A stretch of DNA of 25,445 nt from JBEBSD01 sp040394475 (GCA_040394475.1 JBEBSD010000085.1:1-25445), one strand, 5' to 3'; shown: positions 1 to 8,437, counted from the first letter of the stretch. Notes: a model not told the origin generated them from the letters alone. Translations and numbers: made by a program.

Positions 1-126
1 GGATCGTAAAATTGCCCATTAACCGGATAATAAAAAAGGAGTTTGCACTTTTCCGTCCATTCGGCCTCAAACTTTTTATAATGTACTTCAAATTATGAGT
101 TGTGAATTCCGGCGAGTATATTGGTC

Positions 127-166
127 GGCTGTCGGCTATCGGAGGTCAGCTGTCGGCTATCAGCCA
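127..166. repeat. Heptanucleotide repeat cluster, left end
   Basis: Five consecutive 7-bp units are read in one register from 127 to 161: GGCTGTC, GGCTATC, GGAGGTC, AGCTGTC, GGCTATC, then a partial AGCC. The same units recur at 296-320 (GGCTGTC, AGCTGTC, GGCTATC, AGCC) and 451-480 (AGCTATC, then degenerate units), so the repeat surrounds both palindromic elements of this region. It matches the 15-unit array that closes the window. The short ORF running through here on each strand is a by-product of the repeat. No function is visible. Confidence 0.8.
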
Positions 167-292
167 TGCCACCATGGTCTGTGTCCTCACAGACCATCCC
201 GGGACCCGCCTGTAAGTGAGTGCGCAGACATTGCCTACGGTATCCCGGGACACCCCCATGGTGTAAGCAATAGACGCGGGAATGCGGTGGCA
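167..292. repeat. Palindromic MITE-like element, copy 1
   Basis: A 126-bp unit is bounded by the inverted ends TGCCACC (167-173) and GGTGGCA (286-292). Inside lie a second inverted pair, CACCATGG near 170-177 and CCATGGTG near 257-264, and a perfect 10-bp hairpin, ATGGTCTGTG (174-183) with CACAGACCAT (188-197) around loop TCCT. TCCCGGGA occurs twice, after the hairpin and near 243-250. No coding capacity is evident. Together with flanking heptamers it is repeated 155 bp downstream. A small non-autonomous mobile element or a REP-like palindrome are both possible; no transposase is nearby. Confidence 0.65.
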
Positions 293-321
293 GTGGGCTG
301 TCAGCTGTCGGCTATCAGCCA

Positions 322-447
322 TGCCACCATGGTCTGTGTCTTCACAGACCATCCCGGGACCCGCCTGTAAGTGAGTGCGCAGACATTGCCTACGGTATCC
401 CGGGACACCCCCATGGTGTAAGCAACAGACGCGGGAACGAGGTGGCA
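322..447. repeat. Palindromic MITE-like element, copy 2
   Basis: This is a near-identical copy of the 167-292 unit at an offset of exactly 155 bp. The identity continues into the flanking heptamers, so 145-294 and 300-449 form a 150-bp direct repeat. I see only a few differences: the hairpin loop is TCTT instead of TCCT, one T is changed to C near 426, and there are two changes just before the GGTGGCA end. Such high identity suggests a recent duplication of the element together with its heptamer flank. Confidence 0.7.
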
Positions 448-542
448 GTCAGCTATCAGAGGAGGTCGGTTGACGGCTGATTGTTGATTAATTTATATAG
501 AAGAAACGGAATTCCGGAAATACAAACAACCCCTGCTTATAA

Positions 543-1064
543 ATGAAACGAATCGGATTATTGTCAGACACGCATGGTTTCCTTGATCAGAGCTTACTGA
601 AGCATTTTGACTCGTGTGACGAAATCTGGCATGCCGGCGACATCGGCCAGGTAGCGCTGATAGAAGTGTTGGAGAATTTTCGGCCGGTACGGATGGTATA
701 CGGTAATATTGACGGACAGGATGTAAGGCTGCGAACGCAGGAAAACCTGCATTTCGCAGTGGAAGGGCTCCGGGTGTGGATGACGCATATCGGCGGGTAT
801 CCGCCTCGGTATAACCCGGCCGTTAAAAAGGCGTTGAAAGCAGATCCCCCGGATCTGTTTATCTGCGGGCATTCTCATGTGCTGCGCGTGATGCGGGACC
901 CGGGGAACCATAACCTGTTGTATATTAATCCGGGCGCCGCGGGCATCGAAGGGTTTCACAGGATGCGGACAGCTATCCGGTTTGAATTGGATCACGGCAG
1001 CATACGGAATATGGAGGTAATCGAATTGGGGAAACGGGGAGCAATGCCGGTTGCCCCGGCTTAA
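543..1064 (+). CDS. YfcE/MJ0936-family metallophosphoesterase
   Basis: This 173-residue cytosolic protein has all metal-binding motifs of the small calcineurin-like phosphoesterases: SDTHG with D9 and H11, GDIG with D33, GNID with N55, an isolated H82 in THIGG, and GHSH with H110 and H112. The length is normal for the YfcE group, which hydrolyses phosphodiesters with Mn2+ or similar metals; the physiological substrate is generally unknown. The ATG at 543 is the natural start because the first metal motif lies at residue 8. It stands alone, with the repeat region upstream and a convergent gene downstream, so it is probably monocistronic. Confidence 0.9.
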   Translation: MKRIGLLSDTHGFLDQSLLKHFDSCDEIWHAGDIGQVALIEVLENFRPVRMVYGNIDGQDVRLRTQENLHFAVEGLRVWMTHIGGYPPRYNPAVKKALKADPPDLFICGHSHVLRVMRDPGNHNLLYINPGAAGIEGFHRMRTAIRFELDHGSIRNMEVIELGKRGAMPVAPA

Positions 1065-1145
1065 GGTTGTTCCGGTAGACAGAGCCCGCCGGCGGAGTCC
1101 ATGGCTTCCGGGCGCTGCCATCGGAAATACCTTCCCGGGTGGCTC

Positions 1146-1212
1146 CGCTCTCCCTCGTCTGTGACCGGGTCACGCTGACGACGGGAGGGTGACATCAGGT
1201 CTCTGACCTGAG
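1146..1212. repeat. Double-hairpin intergenic repeat (family B), copy 1
   Basis: The segment CTCTCCCTCGTC (1148-1159) and TGACGACGGGAGGGTGA (1176-1192) form an imperfect inverted repeat. A second hairpin follows, TCAGGTC-TCT-GACCTGA near 1195-1211. The same two modules in the same order recur at 20601-20653. In this copy the first loop is longer and contains its own palindrome, GTGACCGGGTCAC. It lies between two convergent genes. There is no T-run, so it is not a standard terminator. It resembles REP/BIME palindromes in organisation. Confidence 0.6.
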
Positions 1213-1273
1213 AAATTATCGGGTAGTTACGCTATAATGCCTTCACAAACCCTATTCCCCGGCCCACTATCCT

Positions 1274-3589
1274 TTAACGGCTTAGTGCCGGTAGCCAGCG
1301 ATCAAGCAGGTCCCGGCAATTGAGTACCTTTTCCAGGAGGTCGGCCGGGGTATAGAAGTAGTGATTCGAAGCTTCAAAACCGAGCCTGGAGTCGTTGCAT
1401 TGCAGCACGGCCATTTGTTTGGCCAATCGGATTTCATCCCGCAAGAGGGTTTCGATTTGCCGGATCGGCGCGTCGCCTGATTCCTGGAGCTGGTTGCGCA
1501 GCCGGATAAACTCCGCCTGGTTAGCGATGCTTTTGTAATGGATGGCGATGGTTTGGGCAATATTCATTTCCCGTTGAACTGCCCGGGTAGCAGCAGTCGG
1601 GAGCCTGAGGCTTTTTTGCTTGCGGGCAACTTCGTCAATTGCTTGCTGGAATCCGTTCACGACTTTGAGGAGTTGTGAAACAAAAATGTGCTCGGGATAA
1701 ACTGCCCGCCAGCTGGTCAGGTCGTCGTAGGGAATACCCACCATCGTGGAACGGTAGCCGGTCGGTTGTTCCCACAAGAGATTCGACGGACCGGTTTGCA
1801 GCGGCGCGTTGTATACCACGCCGATATGATAGGGGAATTCACTGAAAGCGGCACTGAACTGTTCCCATGCTGTTACCATAAGAGGCGCAGCCGCCCCATA
1901 CCGTCTTTGGGCTACCTGCAGCAGGGCTTCGGCTGGAGTGATATCGGGTTGTGCGCCTATTGCCGCTACAATCTCCAGGTTGGGAGAAGGGTAGCCCCCG
2001 AGGGTCCATCCGAGCATCAGGCCCTCGATTCCTGCTTTTTTGAGATTGAAAACATGTCGGGCGACATTCGCCATTGCGGGAATATAAGGAACGGCAGCGA
2101 TTTCCCAGGTGTTGCCCGCCTGTATCTTGGCAATGGTGGTAAGGCCTTGTTGCTGCGCCAGCTGCCAGTGTTTGCTCGCACGGGGGCCTGGTCCTACGGA
2201 GGAAATGGAATATTCTCCCACTTTGCTTTCAATACCCCCCCGGCTGATCGGAAGGTCCCATTCGCTGACACTCATAAAACTGCAGGTTTTGGGGAGAAGA
2301 GGCATGATGGCTTCGGCCCAGCCGGCTGTCCAGCCCCAGTCCCAGACAATGAGGCGGGGAGGCGCAGGTAAGGTTTCATCCTGGCTTTTTTCCTGGTAAC
2401 GCCGGAGACCTGACGCTATCCCCTGTGCATACAGGTTGTTGAGCTCCGCCACTACTTCGGCCGGAGTGCGCTTGGAGCAGCGGGGACAATCTCCTCCTTT
2501 TCCGTGCGACCAGCAGTGGGTTGGATTCTCCGAAGCAGTTATAGAGAAGAAACCGGCCAGTCCGGGGGCTGCCTCCACAATGGTGGCAATGGAGCCGGTC
2601 AGGTAGCGCTGTACCTCTGGGTGACTGGTACAGAGTGAATTTCCGGCTCCTTTGAGGTCGGGATGTCGGGCAAAAAAGGCGGGTGTCTGATTGCGGGGCT
2701 CGTTGAGGTACAGGTAAATTCCGATACCTGCTTTGCCGGTACGCTTTATCAGATTGGAAAGGTTTTCCAGCCGTTTTTCCCAGTTTGCGCTTTGCGCAGG
2801 GTCCCAGGGGAAGGGAGTCAGCTTACTGAGTACAATATGCATCCACGTGCCATCCATTCCGGCTGCTACCATTTTTTCCAGATAGCCGTCCGGGTAAGGG
2901 TCGATATCCGGCTCCAGCAGTGGATCGCCGAACAATGAAAAATAAGCGTAGCCGAACCGCGGATTAAACTGTGAGGAAGCAGGTAGGACGGGTGTTGCCG
3001 AAGGAGCGGAAAGGTCTTTTACAAATTGGAAATAGGATTCTTTCTGCCGGGGTAATCCTTTGGGGAATTCTGTCTGTAAGGTTTGCCGGAGCCATTGAAG
3101 GGATGCAGGAGATGTTTCGGTGTAAAGCACAGGCTCGCATTCGGGCTTGAGGCTACCCAGTTTAATATAAAAGAAATCGTCTTCCTGTAACGTAAATGCC
3201 AGTTGCTCTGCGGTCCAGTCCATCAGTTCCAATAGTTGTTCCTGGGGAAGGAGGTGCCAGTTTCGCCTGATAATGGTCAGGTAGCTGCGTTGCCATTGCT
3301 CGGGAGTTACTGCTGACTCGGGCGGAAGCCGCATGGCCCGGGCGATTTTCCGGATCTGTCCGGGCTGCGCTTTTACCACTTTGGCCAGTCTTTCAGCAGA
3401 AACCAGGTTCCAGTTTCTCCAGATCAGTGCATGCAGCCGGTCAGGAAAATGAGCCAGGGGAAGGGCCGGTTTTCCCTGGAAATGGGGGCGGGCAAGCCAA
3501 TCGGGCGCATCGAGCAGGAACGCCCCGCTCAATAAGCTGCTGTATTTGAGAAACTGGCGGCGGCTGGGGTTGGAAAATGAGGTTGGCAT
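1274..3589 (-). CDS. Tat-exported glycoside-hydrolase-like protein
   Basis: This 771-residue protein begins with a twin-arginine export signal: SRRQFLK at residues 9-15 followed by a hydrophobic stretch. Residues about 50-150 hold two related helical units, each containing RNW followed by a leucine-rich helix (RNWNLVSAERL and RNWHLLPQEQL). The large C-terminal part has barrel-like signatures seen in hexosaminidase-type sugar hydrolases, such as WMHIVLS, GIGIYLYLNEPRNQ, FFSITASENPTHCW and VWDWGW (near residue 414). A Cys/His cluster (THCW...DCPRC, residues about 355-372) could bind a metal. I cannot name the substrate or the exact family; a GH20-like fold is an inference. It is transcribed alone. 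Confidence 0.6.
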   Translation of the reverse strand: MPTSFSNPSRRQFLKYSSLLSGAFLLDAPDWLARPHFQGKPALPLAHFPDRLHALIWRNWNLVSAERLAKVVKAQPGQIRKIARAMRLPPESAVTPEQWQRSYLTIIRRNWHLLPQEQLLELMDWTAEQLAFTLQEDDFFYIKLGSLKPECEPVLYTETSPASLQWLRQTLQTEFPKGLPRQKESYFQFVKDLSAPSATPVLPASSQFNPRFGYAYFSLFGDPLLEPDIDPYPDGYLEKMVAAGMDGTWMHIVLSKLTPFPWDPAQSANWEKRLENLSNLIKRTGKAGIGIYLYLNEPRNQTPAFFARHPDLKGAGNSLCTSHPEVQRYLTGSIATIVEAAPGLAGFFSITASENPTHCWSHGKGGDCPRCSKRTPAEVVAELNNLYAQGIASGLRRYQEKSQDETLPAPPRLIVWDWGWTAGWAEAIMPLLPKTCSFMSVSEWDLPISRGGIESKVGEYSISSVGPGPRASKHWQLAQQQGLTTIAKIQAGNTWEIAAVPYIPAMANVARHVFNLKKAGIEGLMLGWTLGGYPSPNLEIVAAIGAQPDITPAEALLQVAQRRYGAAAPLMVTAWEQFSAAFSEFPYHIGVVYNAPLQTGPSNLLWEQPTGYRSTMVGIPYDDLTSWRAVYPEHIFVSQLLKVVNGFQQAIDEVARKQKSLRLPTAATRAVQREMNIAQTIAIHYKSIANQAEFIRLRNQLQESGDAPIRQIETLLRDEIRLAKQMAVLQCNDSRLGFEASNHYFYTPADLLEKVLNCRDLLDRWLPALSR

Positions 3590-3614
3590 AAGGGTTGGAA
3601 AATGAATGAGCCTG

Positions 3615-3646
3615 CCAAAATATTCTTTTCAGCCGGGAAATACAAA
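3615..3646 (-). promoter_or_regulatory. Candidate promoter of the Tat-exported protein gene
   Basis: On the minus strand TTTG (3646-3643) is followed after 20 bp by TATTTTGG (3622-3615), close to the Bacteroidota pattern TTTG-N19/21-TAnnTTTG. It lies 26 bp upstream of the ATG at 3589. The -7 box is one base off the strict consensus. Confidence 0.35.
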
Positions 3647-4353
3647 GAAGGTCGTGTGTGGATCAGCGGTAGCAGTGTGTAAACGTTGCTGTTAGCAGGT
3701 GCCCCCGGGATACCCGGCGGATAGGGCGCTGAAAAAAAATCTGATAGAAATCATAAATCAGTCTATTTGACATCATAGAAATATTACGATATTTTTCTAA
3801 CAAAATAGTACTTTTGTGGATAATATTGGTAATATTTGTAATACGGTTAGCTAACGATAGCCTAATCGGTAACTTGTTGTTTGTCAGGATAATATACGAT
3901 TGAATAAATAGATACTAACGATTTTAATGAAGAACAATATGAAAAAACTCCTTTAGATGTTTCTCTGGCGTATATAGAAGGGATCCTTAAGCCAGAGCCA
4001 GTGCAATTACTTGAATGTTTGTAGAACTATGGTGTCCGCATCTTTGTAATAACTTTTTTACAGAGAAACTGCATGCGGGTATACTATAGTCAACGGTGGC
4101 GTTGTTGATTTTCAAAAGGCAACAACGTTAACAGGATTACGGAAGAAACGCTTGACAGCGCTTTGGCAGCGGTGCGTCCGTGTCATGAGCGTATAGTTTA
4201 GAAAAGCGTTGTAAACCGGCCCTTGATAGTATTATGGTACATCAATTGACGAACAGCCGTTGGGCGGCTGCTACTTGAACTCTCATCAATAACAACAATT
4301 TATTTATTGGATTATTACCATCCTATTATTTGAACTTAATCTTACGTTTAGTT
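3647..4353. other. Long AT-rich gene-free region upstream of the T9SS gene
   Basis: I find no intact gene in these ~700 bases. A TACTTTTG at 3809-3816 fits the TAnnTTTG -7 box on the plus strand, without a convincing -33 box. GTTAGCTAAC (3846-3855) is a perfect palindrome. CGTTGTTG (4100-4107) and CAACAACG (4120-4127) form an 8-bp inverted repeat with a 12-base loop. Short open stretches near 3908-4020 and 4110-4200 look slightly protein-like but lack starts and are in different frames. A long 5' untranslated region for the next gene is a possible explanation. Confidence 0.4.
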
Positions 4354-6771
4354 ATGGAAACGAATTTTTTTACGAAGGTTATGCCTTTAACTGCTTGGCG
4401 AGGTGCGAAGCAGATTTTCGCTTTGGCAGTATTATTTTTCCTGGTTGGCGTCCAGGTGACCGTTGCTCAGTATAAGGAAAGGGTATATGCTACAGCTCCC
4501 TCAGTACCAGCTGATATCAGCCCCACACAGTCACTTATAATAACCCTTTCTGAGGTAACAAACCCGAACAACGCGAGGAATGGCAATGTGAAAGATGCTT
4601 CCACGTTATTTACCACCATTGGCACATTGTCGTTGATTCAGGCCTATCAGAATGTCCGTTTTCCTGCGGGTGACCTGCCTCCAGATGGCAATACCCCGGT
4701 TACCGTTAAAGTAGCTACCGGCGCATCCATACTGAATGTTCTGGGCGGATTGGAAGTGCAGGCGACCCTTAACGGAACGCTGGTGGGAACGAAAGTCGAC
4801 CAAAGTAACCTGATATCGTTGCTGGGCGGGGGAGTTTTATCCAACGGGTTGAATGTTTTCGAAATTACTTTTGTGCCGGGTGCCAATTACAACGGCGTTC
4901 GGGTAAGAGTAAGCCCCACCTTAGGAGTTGGTGTATCCGCCAATTATTTTCACGCTTATTTTTTAAAGGACGCGACCGCTCCTATAGATTGTGACAGTCC
5001 CATAGATGCTTTGTATGGAGCGTCCGGAGTGGCAACTCTTTTAGCCAGTGTTTCAAATCCATATAACGTTTTAACACAGACATTGCCGGAAACACAATTG
5101 AATACCGGTGTGGCTGTGGCTGCCAACCTTTACGAAACCGTGGTTTTTGCAGGTGCCCGGCCTGGTAGTGCGCAGGTAACCTTGTCAATTCCGCCAAGCA
5201 TTCTCGCTTTGGAGGTCTTCGATAACATTGAGGTTACGTTAATGAACGGAGCGGCTGAGTTGAATAGCGCTTCGCTGAGTAGTTTATTGAATATTGATTT
5301 ATTAGGACTGTTCAATAACGGGGAGCCTGTGGTTTTCAACGTACCTGCATCGGGAGAATTCGACAGAGTGAAAATAAGTACAAACGCTATCGGCGGAGTT
5401 TTATCCAGTCTGAAAATTCATTCGGTAAAACGATTATTGCCGGCACCGGTCGTAGCGGAGTCGACTGTGACTATTTATAACGGCCAGTCAACTACCCTGC
5501 AGGCGACATCACTGAATGCATCAGACGAGTTACATTGGTACGAGGCGGACGGCGTGACGCCTCTGGCCAGTACTACCGTTTCTCCGACTGTGACAACGAG
5601 TTATAAAGTGGCAGCTTCTCTTAGTGGATGCGCTGATCAGTCGGCTCAGGAAACAGTCACTGTCAACGTACTTGAACTTGCTACGATCAGTCCGGAAATG
5701 GCCGTTATCGAGCTGGTTTACGATGGGGATACTCCTTTGGCAAGTTCCGATGACAGGACCCTGGAGTTTACTACTGCGGGGCTTCTCCCTGACGGACTGA
5801 CGCTGGAATTGGATGGTACGATTTCCGGGACACCGACAGCGTCTGCCGTGAATCAAACCTTTATGGTGGATATTACGGATGTGACCGACGGAGGAAATAT
5901 TTTCGTGGGAACCTATTCGTTTACGATTACGGTGAAACTGGAATTTGCGAACGGCTCATTCCCGACTGCATTAAGCTCGGGGCCCTATTCGCAAACATGG
6001 GATGGCGGCGGAGATACGCGCGGCGGGGGAGGTGCCTATACCTATTCTGCTACCGATCCGAATGCGAGAATGTCGATTGAAGGAATGCCTCCCGGATTTA
6101 CGTTCTCCGGAAACAATCTGACCGGGATTGTAACAGGAGATATGGCCGGGGAGACATTTACGGATATTCCGTTGTTTGCAACCGATGGCGATCAGTCGGC
6201 CAGTGCATTCTTTACGTTTTCCGTTGATGGTTCTCTTCCGGTGAAGCTGGCTGATTTTACGGTTTCCGGCGAAGGTCGCGCTGCTGTCCTCAACTGGACT
6301 ACAACTGAGGAAGTGAATACGAGCTATTTTGAAATTGAACATAGCGCCGATGCCGTTGTCTGGCGCCCGTTGGGTACAAGACAGTCTCTGGGAGAGGGGG
6401 TTGCCAGCAGAAATTATAGCTTTACACATGCGACGCCCGTAAAAGGGACCAATTATTACCGTTTGAAGGTGGTCGATGCGGACGGAACCTTTGAGCGGAG
6501 CAGTATCCGCAGTATTGTTTTCGGAAGCGAAGCCAATCTGTTAACAGTTTATCCGAACCCGGTTTCGGATTTCCTGACACTGGATGAGGCCGGACTGGAA
6601 CAGATCAGCAGGATTGAGCTTATCAACGGATTGGGCCAGGTGGTCTACCGTTCCGGTACACAGGTTGAAGGGGCCATCAATGTCCGCAACCTCGCCGCCG
6701 GGCTGTACCTGGCACGGATTACGGATGTAAACGGTGTAGTTGCTACGCAAAAAGTAGTAGTGAACCGGTAG
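4354..6771 (+). CDS. T9SS-secreted multi-domain Ig/cadherin-like protein
   Basis: From the ATG at 4354 the protein has 805 residues. The N-terminus carries basic residues, then a hydrophobic segment (IFALAVLFFLVGV) and a likely cleavage near VAQ, i.e. a Sec signal peptide. The middle contains a duplicated beta-rich region with repeated DxP/YN phrases, an Ig_7-like domain (about residues 365-445, with LHWY and a C near the end), and two putative-Ig/cadherin-like modules (about 450-620; GLTLELDGTISGTPT is typical of He_PIG). A fibronectin-like segment (about 628-720) precedes a classical type A sorting domain starting at YPNPVSD near residue 733 and ending GLYLARITDVNG...KVVVNR. It should be exported and anchored or released at the cell surface by T9SS. 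A TTG at 4330 is the alternative start. Confidence 0.85.
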   Translation: METNFFTKVMPLTAWRGAKQIFALAVLFFLVGVQVTVAQYKERVYATAPSVPADISPTQSLIITLSEVTNPNNARNGNVKDASTLFTTIGTLSLIQAYQNVRFPAGDLPPDGNTPVTVKVATGASILNVLGGLEVQATLNGTLVGTKVDQSNLISLLGGGVLSNGLNVFEITFVPGANYNGVRVRVSPTLGVGVSANYFHAYFLKDATAPIDCDSPIDALYGASGVATLLASVSNPYNVLTQTLPETQLNTGVAVAANLYETVVFAGARPGSAQVTLSIPPSILALEVFDNIEVTLMNGAAELNSASLSSLLNIDLLGLFNNGEPVVFNVPASGEFDRVKISTNAIGGVLSSLKIHSVKRLLPAPVVAESTVTIYNGQSTTLQATSLNASDELHWYEADGVTPLASTTVSPTVTTSYKVAASLSGCADQSAQETVTVNVLELATISPEMAVIELVYDGDTPLASSDDRTLEFTTAGLLPDGLTLELDGTISGTPTASAVNQTFMVDITDVTDGGNIFVGTYSFTITVKLEFANGSFPTALSSGPYSQTWDGGGDTRGGGGAYTYSATDPNARMSIEGMPPGFTFSGNNLTGIVTGDMAGETFTDIPLFATDGDQSASAFFTFSVDGSLPVKLADFTVSGEGRAAVLNWTTTEEVNTSYFEIEHSADAVVWRPLGTRQSLGEGVASRNYSFTHATPVKGTNYYRLKVVDADGTFERSSIRSIVFGSEANLLTVYPNPVSDFLTLDEAGLEQISRIELINGLGQVVYRSGTQVEGAINVRNLAAGLYLARITDVNGVVATQKVVVNR

Positions 6772-6790
6772 CTCCGGGAGTGTTTCATCA

Positions 6791-6833
6791 AAGCCGCCGC
6801 TTTTCCTGCAATGGAAAGCGGCGGCTTTTTTAC
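6791..6833 (+). terminator. Intrinsic terminator of the T9SS gene
   Basis: AAGCCGCCGCTTT (6791-6803) pairs perfectly with AAAGCGGCGGCTT (6815-6827), and a T-run follows. It lies 19 bp after the stop codon. The convergent methyltransferase gene ends at 6836, so the hairpin may also serve that strand, although the complementary T-run is weak there. Confidence 0.85.
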
Positions 6834-6835
6834 GT

Positions 6836-7756
6836 TCAGTACGAGGCCAGCACCAGTACCAGGTCCCGGGTAACCGGCTGTCCGGTATTACTTTCTATGG
6901 TTTCCTGGGTCGTGACGATTTCTTTGATGGAGAACCCGGCCTTTTCCAGCAGGCTGCGGGCTGCGTCAGCCGAATACAGGGTAAAGCCGTAGGTGGTAAA
7001 GGGAAGTGTTTTCATAAATTCCGCTGTAGCAATGGCCAGGCAAAAGCGCCCTCCCGGTTTAAGGGCTTTCCGGATTTCCGTGGCAAATGCCAGGGGCTCC
7101 TCCCAGAAATAGAGCGTGTTCACGGTAACAATCTTATCGAATGAGGCCGCTCCGAAAGGAAGTACCCGCCCGTCGGTTTTTAAGAAAGACACATTCGGCA
7201 GGTTTTTGTTGTGAACGATCGCTTCGGCCAGCATGGTTTCTGAAATGTCCGCACCGGTGTAGGTAACAGCGCTGATGCCCGGAATTGCCGGTACATGAGT
7301 GCCGTTGCCGGGGCCTATTTCAAGTACCGTATCGCCGGGCTTCAGTTCCAGCAGGGCAAAAGCGCGTTGGATCATTCCCTGGTTGGAACGGTTCATCTGC
7401 ATGCCGGTTTGCCGGCCGGCCGCACCCTGAGGATTCCGCAGTTGCCGGGCCACTTCCTGCCAGTCGGGCATATCCGGAACCTCCTTCCAGTTGATTTCAA
7501 GTGTTTCCCGGAAAGCAAACTGTACCAGGTGCCTTTCAAAGGCGCCCTGGATGCCGGGAAGATCCTCCGGGGAATCGACTTCAATTTCAGCCTGTAAGGA
7601 CGTAGGGGTTGCCAGCATACGGAGGGTCCCCTTCGGGAAATCCGCCTGCCCGCTTACCTCCGTGTAGCGGGCAGGAATTTTGTGGATAAAATGCTTACAG
7701 AGCTTTCGGATATACGCGCTCGCATCCAGGGTAGCAATATCACTGATGACTTTCAT
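6836..7756 (-). CDS. DUF2218-SAM methyltransferase fusion protein
   Basis: This 306-residue protein has two parts. Residues 1-90 match the small DUF2218 family: LCKHFIHKIPARY near the start, a central G-x-L-x-M strand region, and a closing FAFRETLEINW. Residues about 125-306 form a class I SAM-dependent methyltransferase, with motif I VLEIGPGNG (144-152), an acidic residue in GADIS for ribose binding, a post-motif ALKPGGRF, and a C-terminal beta strand. DUF2218 is usually a stand-alone protein of about 90-100 residues whose function is not settled. The methyl acceptor cannot be inferred. It is divergent from the isomerase gene, 159 bp away, and ends against the terminator of the neighbouring gene. 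Confidence 0.8.
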   Translation of the reverse strand: MKVISDIATLDASAYIRKLCKHFIHKIPARYTEVSGQADFPKGTLRMLATPTSLQAEIEVDSPEDLPGIQGAFERHLVQFAFRETLEINWKEVPDMPDWQEVARQLRNPQGAAGRQTGMQMNRSNQGMIQRAFALLELKPGDTVLEIGPGNGTHVPAIPGISAVTYTGADISETMLAEAIVHNKNLPNVSFLKTDGRVLPFGAASFDKIVTVNTLYFWEEPLAFATEIRKALKPGGRFCLAIATAEFMKTLPFTTYGFTLYSADAARSLLEKAGFSIKEIVTTQETIESNTGQPVTRDLVLVLASY

Positions 7757-7811
7757 AGACGTGCCTGACTAAATGGTTATGAATTGTTGCAGACGGTCCG
7801 GAAGACCGGTT

Positions 7812-7847
7812 TTTGCACAAGTTAATGCTTTTTTTAGGTTAACTTTG
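7812..7847 (+). promoter_or_regulatory. Candidate idi promoter
   Basis: TAACTTTG (7840-7847) matches the Bacteroidota -7 consensus TAnnTTTG exactly. A TTTG lies at 7812-7815, giving a spacing of 24 bp, slightly longer than usual. The predicted start is about 60 bases upstream of the ATG at 7916. Confidence 0.5.
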
Positions 7848-7915
7848 TAAGAAGCTATAGGAGCGCCGGGCAAAAGCAGGGTGCGGGGAATGACAGTAGT
7901 TGAAAACAGAACAAG

Positions 7916-8437
7916 ATGGATAGAAAGGAAGTTATATTGGTCGACGAGGATGACCGGGAAACAGGTACCGCAGATAAAGTAGTGGCACACGAGCAGGGAT
8001 GGTTGCACCGGGCTGTTTCGGTGATGGTGCTGAACGGTAAGGGAGAAGTGCTGCTCCAGCGGCGGGCAGACGGCAAATACCATTCCGCGGGCCTTTGGTC
8101 GAATGCCTGCTGCACCCACCCGCAACCGGGAGAAGACGTTGCTGTCGCCGCCCATAGCCGCCTGATGGAAGAGATGGGGTTTGAATGCGAGCTGAAATTT
8201 GTGGGGAAATTCCGGTACCGTGCTGTTTTTGAAAATCAAATGATCGAGCATGAGGTCGACCATGTCTTTTCAGGAAGATATACAGGGGAAGTTTATCCGA
8301 ATGCAGATGAGGTAGCCGCTTACCAGTGGATTGCTCCTGAGGTGTTGGAGCAGGAGCTGGCGCACACGCCGGAAAAGTACAGCTATTGGTTGCCGCAGGT
8401 GATGGGAATGGTGCGGGGGATGGGGTTTAGGGAATAG
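7916..8437 (+). CDS. idi: Isopentenyl-diphosphate delta-isomerase, type I
   Basis: This 173-residue Nudix-fold enzyme interconverts IPP and DMAPP for isoprenoid synthesis (quinone side chains, carotenoids, undecaprenyl phosphate). The catalytic cysteine is C66 in SNACCTHP. The metal ligands H25 and H31, and E111 and E113 in EHEVDH, are present, and E85-E86 with G88 mark the Nudix-like helix. The length agrees with bacterial type I enzymes. The ATG at 7916 gives the usual short N-terminus before VDEDD. It appears monocistronic, with a divergent methyltransferase upstream. Type I and type II isomerases occur patchily in bacteria; nothing here suggests a recent transfer. Confidence 0.95.
   Translation: MDRKEVILVDEDDRETGTADKVVAHEQGWLHRAVSVMVLNGKGEVLLQRRADGKYHSAGLWSNACCTHPQPGEDVAVAAHSRLMEEMGFECELKFVGKFRYRAVFENQMIEHEVDHVFSGRYTGEVYPNADEVAAYQWIAPEVLEQELAHTPEKYSYWLPQVMGMVRGMGFRE

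Noticed and set aside
95..370. 91-codon frame at the left end
   Set aside because: It is built from the two repeat copies and its two halves repeat at the peptide level; no independent evidence for coding.
1688..2371. Plus-strand reading frame opposite the Tat-exported protein
   Set aside because: It is antisense to a continuous 771-codon gene with recognisable motifs and has no domain of its own.
3908..4200. Small genes or pseudogene upstream of the T9SS gene
   Set aside because: The open stretches are about 30 residues, lack start codons, sit in different frames and have no recognisable similarity.
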